From NCBI RefSeq assembly GCF_900114445.1, contig NZ_FOTB01000001.1, positions 492,937 through 556,936 on the forward strand: a stretch of 64,000 bases of DNA. The letters run 5' to 3'. Numbering within the stretch: position 1 is the stretch's first letter; every line of letters starts with the position of its first letter. Below are positions 54,476 to 62,772 of this stretch, in pieces. The DNA is from Salinicoccus halodurans (lineage in GTDB: Bacteria > Bacillota > Bacilli > Staphylococcales > Salinicoccaceae). A program made the position numbers and the translations under genes. Below the pieces are notes generated by a model. It did not search any database. It was not told the DNA's origin and saw nothing but the letters and a program-made list of their open reading frames with translations.

Positions 54476-55431
54476 CGTTCGGCGCCTCCCTGTCTGTCAG
54501 CAAGATATCTGAAGACATCCTGGCTTTTCAGTATCTTTTTATTATCATCCTCACCGTTGACAATGATGCCGTCATGTTCAGAGAGGTGCTGGAAGGCGAC
54601 CTGGATCTGGGTATCATCCGGTACAATCGGATAATCAGGGTAATCCGTATTATTTCCGGCAGGATGGCTGTCAGCGATGTCGCCGATTGTCAGCTGCTGC
54701 ATTCTGTGTGTATCCAGGTCGCCGATAAAGTCCTTTACAAAATCATTTTCAGGCATTGTAAGGAACGCTTCCGGTGTGCCAATTTGTTCGGCGTGGCCTT
54801 CTTTAAGCAGGCAGATCCGGTCTCCCAGTTTCAAAGCTTCCTGGATATCATGGGTTACAAAAACAATTGTCTTCTTTATCGTTTTTTGAAGTTCTATGAG
54901 GTCATCCTGCAGTTTTTCGCGACTGATCGGATCAAGCGCACTGAATGGTTCGTCCATGAGGATGACGGGTGGGTCTGCGGCAAGCGCCCGTACAACACCT
55001 ACACGCTGTTGCTGACCGCCGGAAAGTTCTTTCGGTTTTCTGTTTTTGAACTGCTCCGGTTCCATTCCGACCATTGTCAGTAATTCATCAATCCGGTCAT
55101 CAATATCGGAGTCGGTCCATTTCTTCATCAGGGGCACTTGGGCAATGTTTTCCTTGATGCTCATATGCGGAAAAAGTGCAATCTGTTGAAGGACATATCC
55201 GATGTCCCAGCGCATTTCATAAACCGGATATTCACTGATCGGCCTCTCCTTGAAGTAGATATAGCCACTGGTCAATGGAATCAGCCGGTTGATCATCTTC
55301 AGTGTCGTTGTTTTGCCGCATCCGGACGGCCCAATCAAAACAAAGATTTCACCTTCTTTAATATCGAAACTCAAATCGTCTACTGCAATTTTGTCTCCAT
55401 ACTTTTTTGTCACATTTTTAAACTGGATCAT
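54472..55431 (-). CDS. opuFA: Compatible-solute ABC transporter ATPase (OpuFA-like)
   Basis: This is a 319-residue ATPase of the OpuCA/ProV group: Walker A GPSGCGKTT, Q-loop VLQQIALFPHM, signature LSGGQQQR, Walker B VILMDEPFSALD and HDIQEA. After the ABC domain only about 70 residues remain, enough for one partial CBS-like module instead of the tandem CBS pair of OpuCA. It precedes and overlaps the fused permease/binding protein gene, giving a two-gene system. AGGAGCG lies upstream of the ATG. Confidence 0.88.
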   Translation of the reverse strand: MIQFKNVTKKYGDKIAVDDLSFDIKEGEIFVLIGPSGCGKTTTLKMINRLIPLTSGYIYFKERPISEYPVYEMRWDIGYVLQQIALFPHMSIKENIAQVPLMKKWTDSDIDDRIDELLTMVGMEPEQFKNRKPKELSGGQQQRVGVVRALAADPPVILMDEPFSALDPISREKLQDDLIELQKTIKKTIVFVTHDIQEALKLGDRICLLKEGHAEQIGTPEAFLTMPENDFVKDFIGDLDTHRMQQLTIGDIADSHPAGNNTDYPDYPIVPDDTQIQVAFQHLSEHDGIIVNGEDDNKKILKSQDVFRYLADRQGGAER

Positions 55432-55578
55432 CTTCTCGCTCCTATCAGTTTACTTATAGTTAAAGTATATAGAAAACCGGATACAATTAAAATTATTCGG
55501 GCATAATTGCTATCTTTTAAGTATGATATTTGCTCTATTGGGAGCAACGTTTTAATTTTTAAGATATAAGTGAAACGA

Positions 55579-55615
55579 AAGAACTCCGACCCTTGAGGAA
55601 AAGGTCGGAGTTCTT
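55579..55615 (-). terminator. Terminator of the hxlAB operon
   Basis: A 13-bp perfect stem AAGAACTCCGACC/GGTCGGAGTTCTT (55579-55591 and 55603-55615) lies just after hxlB. On the minus strand it is followed by TCGTTTCAC, a weak tail. Confidence 0.75.
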
Positions 55616-55630
55616 ATAAACGAAAGCAGA

Positions 55631-56170
55631 CTATTCTAGATTTGCATGATTGTCCTGCATTGTTTTTTCAGTGACATTTAGTTTCTTCTTGAGATCCATA
55701 ACCATACTGTCTAAGAATATCTGGCAGCTTTGTTCGAATAAAGTGCCCAAAGGCTGTTGTGAGCCGGCTTCATCATACTTCGTTCCCGCTGGCAATTGAA
55801 TGCTCAAGCTGGATAAATCCTTGATTGGAGCGTCGTCAGTTGTAGTAATCAGAACGATTTCTGCTCCAACACTGTCTGCTTTTTTAGCCAGTAATTGCAA
55901 ATGTTCTGTAGTACCGGAGGCAGATATAACCAGCAGTACATCTTTTTCCTGTATTGAAGGTGTTAACGTGCCTCCTGCAACATAGACCTTTTGACCCAGC
56001 TGATTCAACCGCATGGCGAAACCCTGGCCAACAAGGCCGGAACGTCCCTTGGCAGCTATAAATAACGCAGAATCATTTAATAACATATCTTTGAGACGTT
56101 CAGTTTTTTCAACAGGCACCTGTCCTAAAGTCTGTTCTATCTCATTAATAATCAGTTTGTAATTATCCAT
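55631..56170 (-). CDS. hxlB: 6-phospho-3-hexuloisomerase
   Basis: This is a 179-residue SIS-domain isomerase that turns D-arabino-3-hexulose 6-phosphate into fructose 6-phosphate. The sugar-phosphate site includes KGRSGLVGQGFAMRLNQLG and ISASGTTEHLQLLAKKA; GSQQPLGTLFEQSC is typical. With the upstream synthase it fixes and detoxifies formaldehyde through the ribulose monophosphate pathway. It starts 2 nt after hxlA. Confidence 0.93.
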   Translation of the reverse strand: MDNYKLIINEIEQTLGQVPVEKTERLKDMLLNDSALFIAAKGRSGLVGQGFAMRLNQLGQKVYVAGGTLTPSIQEKDVLLVISASGTTEHLQLLAKKADSVGAEIVLITTTDDAPIKDLSSLSIQLPAGTKYDEAGSQQPLGTLFEQSCQIFLDSMVMDLKKKLNVTEKTMQDNHANLE

Positions 56171-56172
56171 CG

Positions 56173-56805
56173 TTACTTGCCGTCGATGACATCTCTGCAG
56201 TATTTTGCTGCTTCACGCGGATTTTCTGCATTGGCAATGCCTCCGCCAACAATGATAAGATCAGGGTTTTCATCCGCAACCGATTTGATTGTTTCAGGTT
56301 TAATCCCGCCAGCAACCGCAACTTTTGAATTTTTGATTACAGATTTAACAGTACGCAGGCTTTCCAATGGGGACTGTCCTTCAGCCTGTAAATCATATCC
56401 AGTATGGACTGCAATGTAATCTGCCCCCATTTCATCTAATTCTATTGCACGTTTCTCCAGATTCTGAACTGCAATCATATCGACCAGCAATTCTTTTCCA
56501 TTTTTATGTGCTTCTTCTATAGCGGATTTGATGGAAGAATCTTCAGCAACACCCAGGATAGTGACGATGTCTGCACCAAAGTCCACTGCCTGGCTTACTT
56601 CATAACCCGCCGCATCCATAATTTTCAAGTCTGCCAAAACTTGCGCGTTATTCAGAGACTCCCTCATCAATTTAACGGAGGGTAAACCTTCATTGATTAC
56701 AATCGGGGTCCCGATTTCAACGATATCCACAAAATCTTCTACCTCTTGGGCCAATTTCACTGCTTCTTCTTTGTTCAAAAGATCGATAGCCAACTGCAAT
56801 TTCAT
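56173..56805 (-). CDS. hxlA: 3-hexulose-6-phosphate synthase
   Basis: This is a 210-residue TIM-barrel enzyme of the OMP decarboxylase suprafamily that adds formaldehyde to ribulose 5-phosphate. It has LQLAIDLLN, the catalytic VLADLKIMDAAGYEV (DxKxxD), and the phosphate-binding VAGGIKPETI and IVGGGIANAENP. Transcription is probably from the promoter 56842-56870, divergent from hxlR. AAGGAG precedes the ATG. Confidence 0.95.
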   Translation of the reverse strand: MKLQLAIDLLNKEEAVKLAQEVEDFVDIVEIGTPIVINEGLPSVKLMRESLNNAQVLADLKIMDAAGYEVSQAVDFGADIVTILGVAEDSSIKSAIEEAHKNGKELLVDMIAVQNLEKRAIELDEMGADYIAVHTGYDLQAEGQSPLESLRTVKSVIKNSKVAVAGGIKPETIKSVADENPDLIIVGGGIANAENPREAAKYCRDVIDGK

Positions 56806-56841
56806 ATATTAAAACTCCTTCTCTAAATCTCTTACATAACC

Positions 56842-56871
56842 ATTATGATACTATCTACTTAATGATACAAT
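56842..56871. promoter_or_regulatory. Superimposed divergent promoters of hxlA and hxlR with a direct repeat
   Basis: On the minus strand TTGTAT and CATAAT (56870-56865 and 56847-56842) are 17 nt apart and would drive hxlA. On the plus strand TTATGA (56843-56848) and TACAAT (56866-56871), also 17 nt apart, would drive hxlR. The two occupy the same bases. The direct repeat ATGATAC occurs at 56845-56851 and 56862-56868 and overlaps both, a candidate HxlR site. Confidence 0.5.
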
Positions 56872-56901
56872 ACTGACAAATATGTCATATAGGAGGAAGT
56901 C

Positions 56902-57243
56902 ATGTTAATTGAGTATAATAATAAAGAATTTCATACTTCTAAAGATCTTGCACTATCAGTGGTAGGGGGCAGATGGAAGATTGCAATAATATATCATCTG
57001 CTGCAGACTGACGTCCTTAGATTGAATGAATTTGAAGAGAAACTGCCCGATATAAATCAGCGGATGTTAATAAGGCAGTTAAGAGAATTGGAAAATGACA
57101 GACTTATAGAAAGAATAGTCTATCATGTAGTTCCGCCGAAGGTGGAATATAAATTGACAGATGTGGGCCGCACTCTTGATAAAGTTGTTTATGCTATTTG
57201 CGATTGGGGAGATGAGTATTTAAATTTTATAGAAAAATCATGA
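56902..57243 (+). CDS. hxlR: HxlR family winged-helix regulator
   Basis: This is a 113-residue HxlR-type (DUF24) regulator. SVVGGRWKIAIIYHLLQ, the recognition region FEEKLPDINQRMLIRQLRELENDRLIER and the wing VPPKVEYKLTDVGRTL are diagnostic. In Bacillus subtilis HxlR activates hxlAB in response to formaldehyde; the divergent arrangement here is the same. AGGAGG precedes the ATG. The only cysteine is near the C-terminus (YAICDWG), and there is none in the first helix, where formaldehyde-sensing members of the family usually carry it. Confidence 0.92.
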   Translation: MLIEYNNKEFHTSKDLALSVVGGRWKIAIIYHLLQTDVLRLNEFEEKLPDINQRMLIRQLRELENDRLIERIVYHVVPPKVEYKLTDVGRTLDKVVYAICDWGDEYLNFIEKS

Positions 57244-57343
57244 TGGAAAGGTTGGGGAAACTGCGAAAATGGCGTTGGATATATGCAAAGTGCATTAATT
57301 TTTGGAGAACGTATTCAAATCAGTTTCCTTTTTCATATTTATG

Positions 57344-57352
57344 TGGTATTAT
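57344..57352 (+). promoter_or_regulatory. Extended -10 promoter of 6S RNA
   Basis: TGGTATTAT is an extended -10 element (TG-N-TATTAT). It places the start at about 57359, which is just where the closing helix of the 6S RNA begins. Confidence 0.6.
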
Positions 57353-57358
57353 ACTTGT

Positions 57359-57555
57359 AATAGGAATACCTGAGAAGTTCGTGATGTGTTGAATTATATT
57401 TTGACCTAACACCTTTTTAAACGGGAGCCTAATTGGTTTTCCTGCAAAAAACATGCCTGCCAGACAGGACGTTTGGAGCAGGAAACAGGGCACCCACCTG
57501 CAAATAGCAGGCCAAAATAATCAACAATAGCACACGGCTTATGCTTGGATATTCC
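57359..57555 (+). ncRNA. ssrS: 6S RNA
   Basis: This is an approximately 197-nt RNA between hxlR and rarA. The closing helix pairs GGAATA (57364-57369) with TATTCC (57550-57555). The 5' strand contains GTGATGTGTTG and CCTAACACC, and the 3' strand contains the conserved CACACGGCTTATGC, which flank the central open bubble that mimics an open promoter and binds sigma-A RNA polymerase. In related Firmicutes 6S RNA lies close to rarA. A terminator follows without a gap. Confidence 0.85.
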
Positions 57556-57595
57556 AATAAGTATCGGATGATTTTCATCCGGTGCTTATTTTTTT
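57556..57595 (+). terminator. Terminator of 6S RNA
   Basis: AATAAG pairs with CTTATT and CGGATG with CATCCG (57556-57590), with a small internal mismatch and loop ATTTT, followed by five to seven T. Confidence 0.85.
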
Positions 57596-57641
57596 GTCCT
57601 AATTTAATAAGGAGCATCTGTATAAGATGCTCCCGTTCATT

Positions 57642-58910
57642 CTACAAATTTTTAAGTTTTGAATAGATATCATTCAGCTGCTTTTCATACTTGGATACAT
57701 CCGATGGCTCGAAGTAGGATCTTTTTGTCAGCGTATCTGGCAGGTACTGCTGTTTGACGACGTGGTTCGGGTAATTATGCGGGTATTTATAGCCGATGGC
57801 ATTGCCGAGTTTTTCAGCACTGGCATAGTGGCCATCACGCAGATGTTTCGGCACTGCCCCGATTTTCCCTTTCCGGATATCCGATAGGGCAGCATCTATA
57901 CTCTTGATGGCACTGTTTGATTTCGGTGACAATGCAAGTTCTATGACTGCCTGTGATAACGGAATCCTTGCTTCCGGAAATCCGAGGCGTTCTGCCGATT
58001 GGATGGCGTCCAGCGTCCGGCTGGCAAGCTGCGGGTTGGCGAGTCCGATGTCTTCATAACTGATGACGAGCAGTCTTCTGGCTATGGTCACAAGGTCTCC
58101 CGCTTCTATCAGCCTGCCGAGATAGTGCAGGGCGGCATCGACATCACTGCCGCGGATGGATTTCTGGAAGGCGCTCATGACATCATAATGCTGATCCCCG
58201 TCCTTATCATGTAAAAATGCTGACTTCTGCATGCAGGCTTCTGCATCATCAAGAGTGATAGTCACTCTTCCATTTTCATCCTTTCCGGTGCTGAGTGCAG
58301 CGAGTTCCAGTGCATTCAAGGCAGTCCGGACATCCCCATGACTCGAGAGGACGAAGTGTTCCATTGCATCATCTTCGATTTCAATATCCATCTCGCCGAG
58401 TCCGCGTTCTTCATCTTCGATTGCGCGTCTGACTGCAGTGCGGATGTCTTCTTCCTCAAGTGAATTGAGTTCGAAAATCTGGCACCTGCTTCGGATGGCC
58501 GGATTTATTGCATGATAAGGGTTGGATGTCGTGGCTCCGATCAGCACGATATTTCCGCTTTCCAGATGAGGGAGCAAAAAGTCCTGCTTTGCCTTATCCA
58601 GCCGGTGGATCTCATCCAGCAGCAAAATGACTGAACCGCTCATCTTTCCTTCATCTGCAACAATCTGCATATCTTTTTTTGTATTGGTCACTGCGTTCAA
58701 TGTTCTGAATTTATAGCTTGTCGATCCTGCAATCGCACTTGCGATACTTGTCTTGCCGATACCGGGTGGCCCGTAAAGGATCATGGAGGACAGGCGTTTT
58801 GCCTGGACCATCCTTCTGATGATGCCGCCGTCACCCACAAGATGTTTCTGGCCGAGCACTTCATCTATGGATTTTGGGCGCATCCTGAAACTGAGGGGCT
58901 GTGTTGACAT
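57642..58910 (-). CDS. rarA: Replication-associated recombination protein RarA (MgsA)
   Basis: This is a 422-residue AAA+ ATPase related to clamp-loader subunits. Walker A is GPPGIGKTS, Walker B LLLDEIHRL, sensor 1 IGATTSNP, and the C-terminal tetramerisation domain contains SYEDIGLANPQL and DGHYASAEKLGNAIGYKYPHNYP. It acts at stalled replication forks. It is divergent from cymR, as in staphylococci and bacilli. Confidence 0.96.
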   Translation of the reverse strand: MSTQPLSFRMRPKSIDEVLGQKHLVGDGGIIRRMVQAKRLSSMILYGPPGIGKTSIASAIAGSTSYKFRTLNAVTNTKKDMQIVADEGKMSGSVILLLDEIHRLDKAKQDFLLPHLESGNIVLIGATTSNPYHAINPAIRSRCQIFELNSLEEEDIRTAVRRAIEDEERGLGEMDIEIEDDAMEHFVLSSHGDVRTALNALELAALSTGKDENGRVTITLDDAEACMQKSAFLHDKDGDQHYDVMSAFQKSIRGSDVDAALHYLGRLIEAGDLVTIARRLLVISYEDIGLANPQLASRTLDAIQSAERLGFPEARIPLSQAVIELALSPKSNSAIKSIDAALSDIRKGKIGAVPKHLRDGHYASAEKLGNAIGYKYPHNYPNHVVKQQYLPDTLTKRSYFEPSDVSKYEKQLNDIYSKLKNL

Positions 58911-58991
58911 ATTTTCACCTGCTCTGTTGATTATGTTATATTAATAGTACTACACTATATATTAACATGAACTTAAATTATGGGGTGCTTT

Positions 58992-59408
58992 ATGAAAATC
59001 TCGACAAGAGGAAGATATGGATTATATTTTATGCTCGCGTTGGCCAAAGATTATGGAGTGAAAAAAAGAAGTGTGAAATCTGTTGCTGAAGAGCGGGGGA
59101 TCAGTGATCTTTACCTTGAACAGATTGTTGCAAACCTTAAAAAGGAAAATCTGATTAAAAGTACGCGAGGCGCTTACGGTGGGTATGAATTGAACTTGCC
59201 GCCGGATGAAATCATGGCAGGCAGGATATTCAGGACGCTGGAAGAAAATATCGTTGCGGTTGAAACCGATGAGAAGGATACAGAGACGGAGAGATATCTC
59301 TGGAGAAGAATCAGGGATGCGCTGCGCGATGTTCTGGATCATACGACACTGCAAGACCTGCTGAATCACTCGGAAGACGAAGTGGACGACTATATGTTCT
59401 ATATTTAA
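58992..59408 (+). CDS. cymR: Rrf2 family cysteine metabolism repressor CymR
   Basis: This is a 138-residue Rrf2 regulator. It begins MKISTRGRYGLYFMLALAKDYG and has the recognition helix ISDLYLEQIVANLKKENLI and wing RGAYGGYEL. It has no Fe-S cysteines, as expected for CymR, which represses sulfur and cysteine genes together with CysK. The name rests on sequence and on the rarA-cymR arrangement. The frame opens at 58980, but GGGGTG lies directly before ATG 58992. Unlike in most relatives, no iscS-mnmA follows. Confidence 0.88.
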   Translation: MKISTRGRYGLYFMLALAKDYGVKKRSVKSVAEERGISDLYLEQIVANLKKENLIKSTRGAYGGYELNLPPDEIMAGRIFRTLEENIVAVETDEKDTETERYLWRRIRDALRDVLDHTTLQDLLNHSEDEVDDYMFYI

Positions 59409-59409
59409 G

Positions 59410-59442
59410 AAATGCACCTTCGGGCTTCCCCGAGGTGCATTT
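59410..59442 (+). terminator. Bidirectional terminator after cymR
   Basis: A stem of AAATGCACC/GGTGCATTT plus TCGGG/CCCGA (59410-59424 and 59428-59442, one bulged T) with a short loop is followed by TTTTTA. It also ends the convergent AarF gene. Confidence 0.88.
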
Positions 59443-59447
59443 TTACG

Positions 59448-61133
59448 TCAGAACCGACCGGATTTGAATATGGCATACAGCATGCCCATGAACAGGAGCA
59501 CCGCAAGAGAGAAGCCGATTTCTATAACCGGTATGTTCCAGAATATGTTGGTCTCGCCACTCATCGCAGAACCGATGATCAGTCCGACCATGATGATACT
59601 GAATGACAGGAGGACGATACTGAAGGAGAGCCGGTTGCCAATCTGATCCAGCCTTCTCATATACTGTTCACTGCGTTTTAATTCAACCTCCACAGGCACC
59701 TGCCGTTTCTTCAGCGCCTTTGTGAACTCATAGAGATTGCTTGAGGCACTGGAAATATCATCACTGAAAGCATTCCATTGATCCATGGCACGCCCAGCAA
59801 CATTTTTGGGGTTAGATCTTTCTTGGAGCAGCTGTTTGCCGAATGGTTCGGCGACATCCACGATGCTGAATTCCGGATCCAGTTTGCTGACGGTACTTTC
59901 CAGAGTCAGTATCGTCTTGCCCAGTATGGTAAAGTCGGCCGGCAACTTGATGCGGTGCTGGTTGGCGATGCCGAATATATCCTGCACCGCCTCGCCGAGA
60001 TTCATCTGGCTGAGCGGTATATCGTAATATTTATCCCTCAGCAGCTCGGCATCCTTGGTCAGCTGCTTCATATCAACATCATCGGGCACAACGCCCATGC
60101 GCGCGATGGATCTGACGACACCGTCCGCATCTTTTCGCATCATGGAAATGAGAAGTGCACCGAAATTCGCCTTCATCTCTTTTGTCATTTTGCCCACCAT
60201 GCCGAAGTCCATGAATGCAATCGTTTCACCCGGCAGCACATTGATATTGCCGGGATGCGGATCGCCGTGGAAAAAGCCTTCTATCAGAATCTGATGGAAT
60301 ACCGCATTCGTTACACGCTCAGCAAGTCTCGTGCGGGAATAACCGAGCGCTTCGATGGCTGCGAAATCATTGATCCTGACCCCTTCGACATATTCCATCG
60401 TCAGTACATTTTTCGTCGTTGCCTCCCAGTAGACTTCGGGAATATAGACTGTTTCGTCTTCCTTGAACTGCTTGCCCAGTCTTTCTGTATTGCGGGCTTC
60501 TATAGTATAGTCCAGTTCCTCCAGGATAGCGCGGGAAAATTCGTCGATCATGTCTTTGATCTGGTACTGCCTTGCCCAGTTCATGCGGGATTCGGCAAGG
60601 GAGGCAAGCCGGTGCAGTATTTCCAGGTCATTCCTGACCGTCTGCTCTATATCGGGACGCTGGACCTTTATGGCTACGGTTTCGCCGCTTAGAAGCCGCC
60701 CCTTATGCACCTGGCCGATAGAGGCGGAGCCGAGGGTATCCTTATCAATATATTCGAATATCTCGTCCTTGGTCGCCCCGAGAGAGGTTTCAATGATCGC
60801 CACGGCATCTTCATACGGAAAAGGCGGCACATTATTCTGCAGCTGTTCCAATTCTTTTATGATGTCTTCCGGAATCAGATCGGGACGGGTGCTCGCAATC
60901 TGTCCGAGCTTGATGAATGTGGGTCCCATCTCTTCCAGGAATAACCGGATGCGTTCGCCCCTTGATTTTTCCTCATTCTCACTCTTTCCCTGACGGAGCA
61001 GAATTCTCTTCGGCAGCGAAATCATCTCATCCAGTGCAAGTTCCTCCACGATGAAGCCGAAACCGGATTTGGAAAATGCGATCGCAATTTCCCTGTACCT
61101 TCTTATATATTGGATTCTTTTCTCAAAAATCAT
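59448..61133 (-). CDS. AarF/UbiB/ABC1 family kinase-like protein
   Basis: This is a 561-residue protein of the atypical kinase family. The N-terminal KxGQ motif is in FIKLGQIASTRPDLIP; the nucleotide-binding A-rich loop and Lys are in ASIGQVHKGRLLSGETVAIKVQRP; GFFHGDPHPGNI and FMDFGMVG are the catalytic-loop and DFG-like motifs. Two C-terminal membrane helices (residues about 500-520 and 530-552) anchor it. Family members support ubiquinone or lipid metabolism; in a menaquinone-using Gram-positive its role is unknown. Confidence 0.92.
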   Translation of the reverse strand: MIFEKRIQYIRRYREIAIAFSKSGFGFIVEELALDEMISLPKRILLRQGKSENEEKSRGERIRLFLEEMGPTFIKLGQIASTRPDLIPEDIIKELEQLQNNVPPFPYEDAVAIIETSLGATKDEIFEYIDKDTLGSASIGQVHKGRLLSGETVAIKVQRPDIEQTVRNDLEILHRLASLAESRMNWARQYQIKDMIDEFSRAILEELDYTIEARNTERLGKQFKEDETVYIPEVYWEATTKNVLTMEYVEGVRINDFAAIEALGYSRTRLAERVTNAVFHQILIEGFFHGDPHPGNINVLPGETIAFMDFGMVGKMTKEMKANFGALLISMMRKDADGVVRSIARMGVVPDDVDMKQLTKDAELLRDKYYDIPLSQMNLGEAVQDIFGIANQHRIKLPADFTILGKTILTLESTVSKLDPEFSIVDVAEPFGKQLLQERSNPKNVAGRAMDQWNAFSDDISSASSNLYEFTKALKKRQVPVEVELKRSEQYMRRLDQIGNRLSFSIVLLSFSIIMVGLIIGSAMSGETNIFWNIPVIEIGFSLAVLLFMGMLYAIFKSGRF

Positions 61134-61217
61134 AGTGACCTCCTGGTTCAGCTAGTGTGCATTGTTCCCTTTAACTACAGTATACCCGCTGGAGGGGGCA
61201 ATCATCTATTGAAATGC

Positions 61218-61242
61218 AAAAAGGACTTCCAAAAGGAAGTCC
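61218..61242 (-). terminator. Terminator of the aspartate kinase gene
   Basis: An 8-bp perfect stem GGACTTCC/GGAAGTCC (61223-61230 and 61235-61242) is followed on the minus strand by TTTTT. It lies just after the thrD stop. Confidence 0.88.
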
Positions 61243-61247
61243 CCGGT

Positions 61248-62612
61248 TTACACACTGACGTGCTGAAAATAGTTATTGTAGATTGCTTTGAGTGCTTTTT
61301 CCTCATCTTCAATGCCGATTGCGAACATCATGCTGATTTCTGAGGCCCCCTGGTTGATCATGCTGATGTTGACGCTGTTATCACTCAGGGCGCTCGTCGT
61401 TTTGGTAGCGATGCCGATATGCTCCTTCATACCTTCGCCTACGATGACGAGGAGTACCAGATCTTCTTCGACGTACATATCTTCAGGTTCGAGCTTTTCT
61501 TCGATATCTTTCAGTATGTCCTCAAGCTTCGAATTGCCTTCGAACTGGTTGGATCTGATGATGACGGAAAGGTTGTCTATGCCTGACGGGATATGCTCAA
61601 TATTGATCTCATGATCTTCAAGGATCTGCAGCAGCTGCCTTGTAAAGCCGATCTGCCGGTTCATCAGATACTTCCTCAGGGTGATTGATGTGAAGCCCTC
61701 ATCACAGCTGATGCCGATGACCGGCATTTCGGGAATAAATTCCCTGTCCGCCACAATTTTCGTTCCTTCCACTTCAGGATCATTCGTATTGCGGATCATG
61801 ATGGGCGTTTTATTCTTGTAGAGCGGCTCGATGGCCTCATCATGGAACACACTGAATCCGGCGTAGGAGAGTTCCCGCATTTCACGGTATGTGATTTCTT
61901 TGATTGCATGCGGGCTTTCGATAAGACCCGGATGCGCCGAATAGATGAAGCTGACATCAGTGAAGTTTTCATAAAGCTCGGCATCCACGCCCCGTGCCAC
62001 GATGGCGCCGGTAATGTCCGAACCGCCGCGCGGGAAGGTTACAATCTGATCTGTTTCGGAAACACCGAAAAATCCGGGAATCACCAAAACATGGTCAGTG
62101 TAATCCAGTTTTGCAAGGGCGTCGTAGGATTCGGGGAGCAGCTGTGCATTTGATGGCTCATCCGTCACCCTGATCCCTGCTTCTTTCGGCGGCATGTATT
62201 TCGCAGGCACGCCGGTTTTATTCAGATATTCGCTTAAGAGCTGTGCATTGAAATCTTCTCCGCACGACTTCAGTGCATCGAGCAGCCGGTCTTTATTTTC
62301 TATGTTTTCAAGGTACCGATTTAAAATACTTTTGAAATCTTTCAGCAGATCGGAGGAGATATCGAGGTCGTTGATGATCAGCTCATATCTTTCCAGGATC
62401 TGCTCCATTGCATCATCCGTACTCAGGCCGGTCACCTTGTTTCCGTGAAGCGCAATCAGAAGATCCGTCACCTTGATATCGTCTTCGAATCTTCTACCCG
62501 GGGCGGATACGACGACAATACGTCTTGCCGGATCTTTTTTTATAATATTTGCCACTTTTTCCAACTGTTTTGCATCAGAGAGGGAACTTCCCCCAAATTT
62601 AACTACTTTCAT
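61248..62612 (-). CDS. thrD: Aspartate kinase, ThrD (YclM) type
   Basis: This is a 454-residue monofunctional aspartokinase, the same length as Bacillus subtilis ThrD. The kinase domain starts MKVVKFGGSSL and has VVVSAPGRRF and FPRGGSDITGAIVARG. Two C-terminal ACT domains (from GFTSITLRKYLMNRQIG and LVLLVIVGEGM) provide feedback control, probably by threonine. The frame opens at 62630, but GGGGTG lies inside that extension and supports ATG 62612. It is divergent from hom and makes aspartyl phosphate for the threonine and methionine branch. Confidence 0.88.
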   Translation of the reverse strand: MKVVKFGGSSLSDAKQLEKVANIIKKDPARRIVVVSAPGRRFEDDIKVTDLLIALHGNKVTGLSTDDAMEQILERYELIINDLDISSDLLKDFKSILNRYLENIENKDRLLDALKSCGEDFNAQLLSEYLNKTGVPAKYMPPKEAGIRVTDEPSNAQLLPESYDALAKLDYTDHVLVIPGFFGVSETDQIVTFPRGGSDITGAIVARGVDAELYENFTDVSFIYSAHPGLIESPHAIKEITYREMRELSYAGFSVFHDEAIEPLYKNKTPIMIRNTNDPEVEGTKIVADREFIPEMPVIGISCDEGFTSITLRKYLMNRQIGFTRQLLQILEDHEINIEHIPSGIDNLSVIIRSNQFEGNSKLEDILKDIEEKLEPEDMYVEEDLVLLVIVGEGMKEHIGIATKTTSALSDNSVNISMINQGASEISMMFAIGIEDEEKALKAIYNNYFQHVSV

Positions 62613-62695
62613 GATCTTTACACCCCGCATAGGAATTTTAAAACTAATAATACATCAAAAATTATGAATTGTGTAGACATTAATTAAAAAACTTC

Positions 62696-62724
62696 TTGAA
62701 TTTTTCAACTTTTCGCTCTAATAT
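62696..62724 (+). promoter_or_regulatory. Promoter of hom
   Basis: TTGAAT (62696-62701), a 17-nt spacer and TAATAT (62719-62724) precede hom. No riboswitch or T-box is visible in the short leader. Confidence 0.65.
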
Positions 62725-62760
62725 GTTATCTTATATGGTAATCCAGAAACAGGAGGTCTA

Positions 62761-62772
62761 ATGACAATATGA
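62761..62772 (+). promoter_or_regulatory. Three-codon minicistron overlapping the hom start
   Basis: ATG ACA ATA TGA encodes Met-Thr-Ile. AGGAGG (62751-62756) is 4 nt from this ATG but 12 nt from the hom ATG at 62769, which overlaps its stop (ATGA). Translation of hom may therefore rely on termination-reinitiation. The short spacing could also simply mean a loose ribosome site. Confidence 0.35.

Noticed and set aside
59778-60692. A 304-codon open frame on the plus strand opposite the AarF-like gene
   Set aside because: It lies entirely antisense to a gene with intact family motifs, has no ribosome binding site or recognisable domain, and its composition reflects the reverse frame of the real gene.
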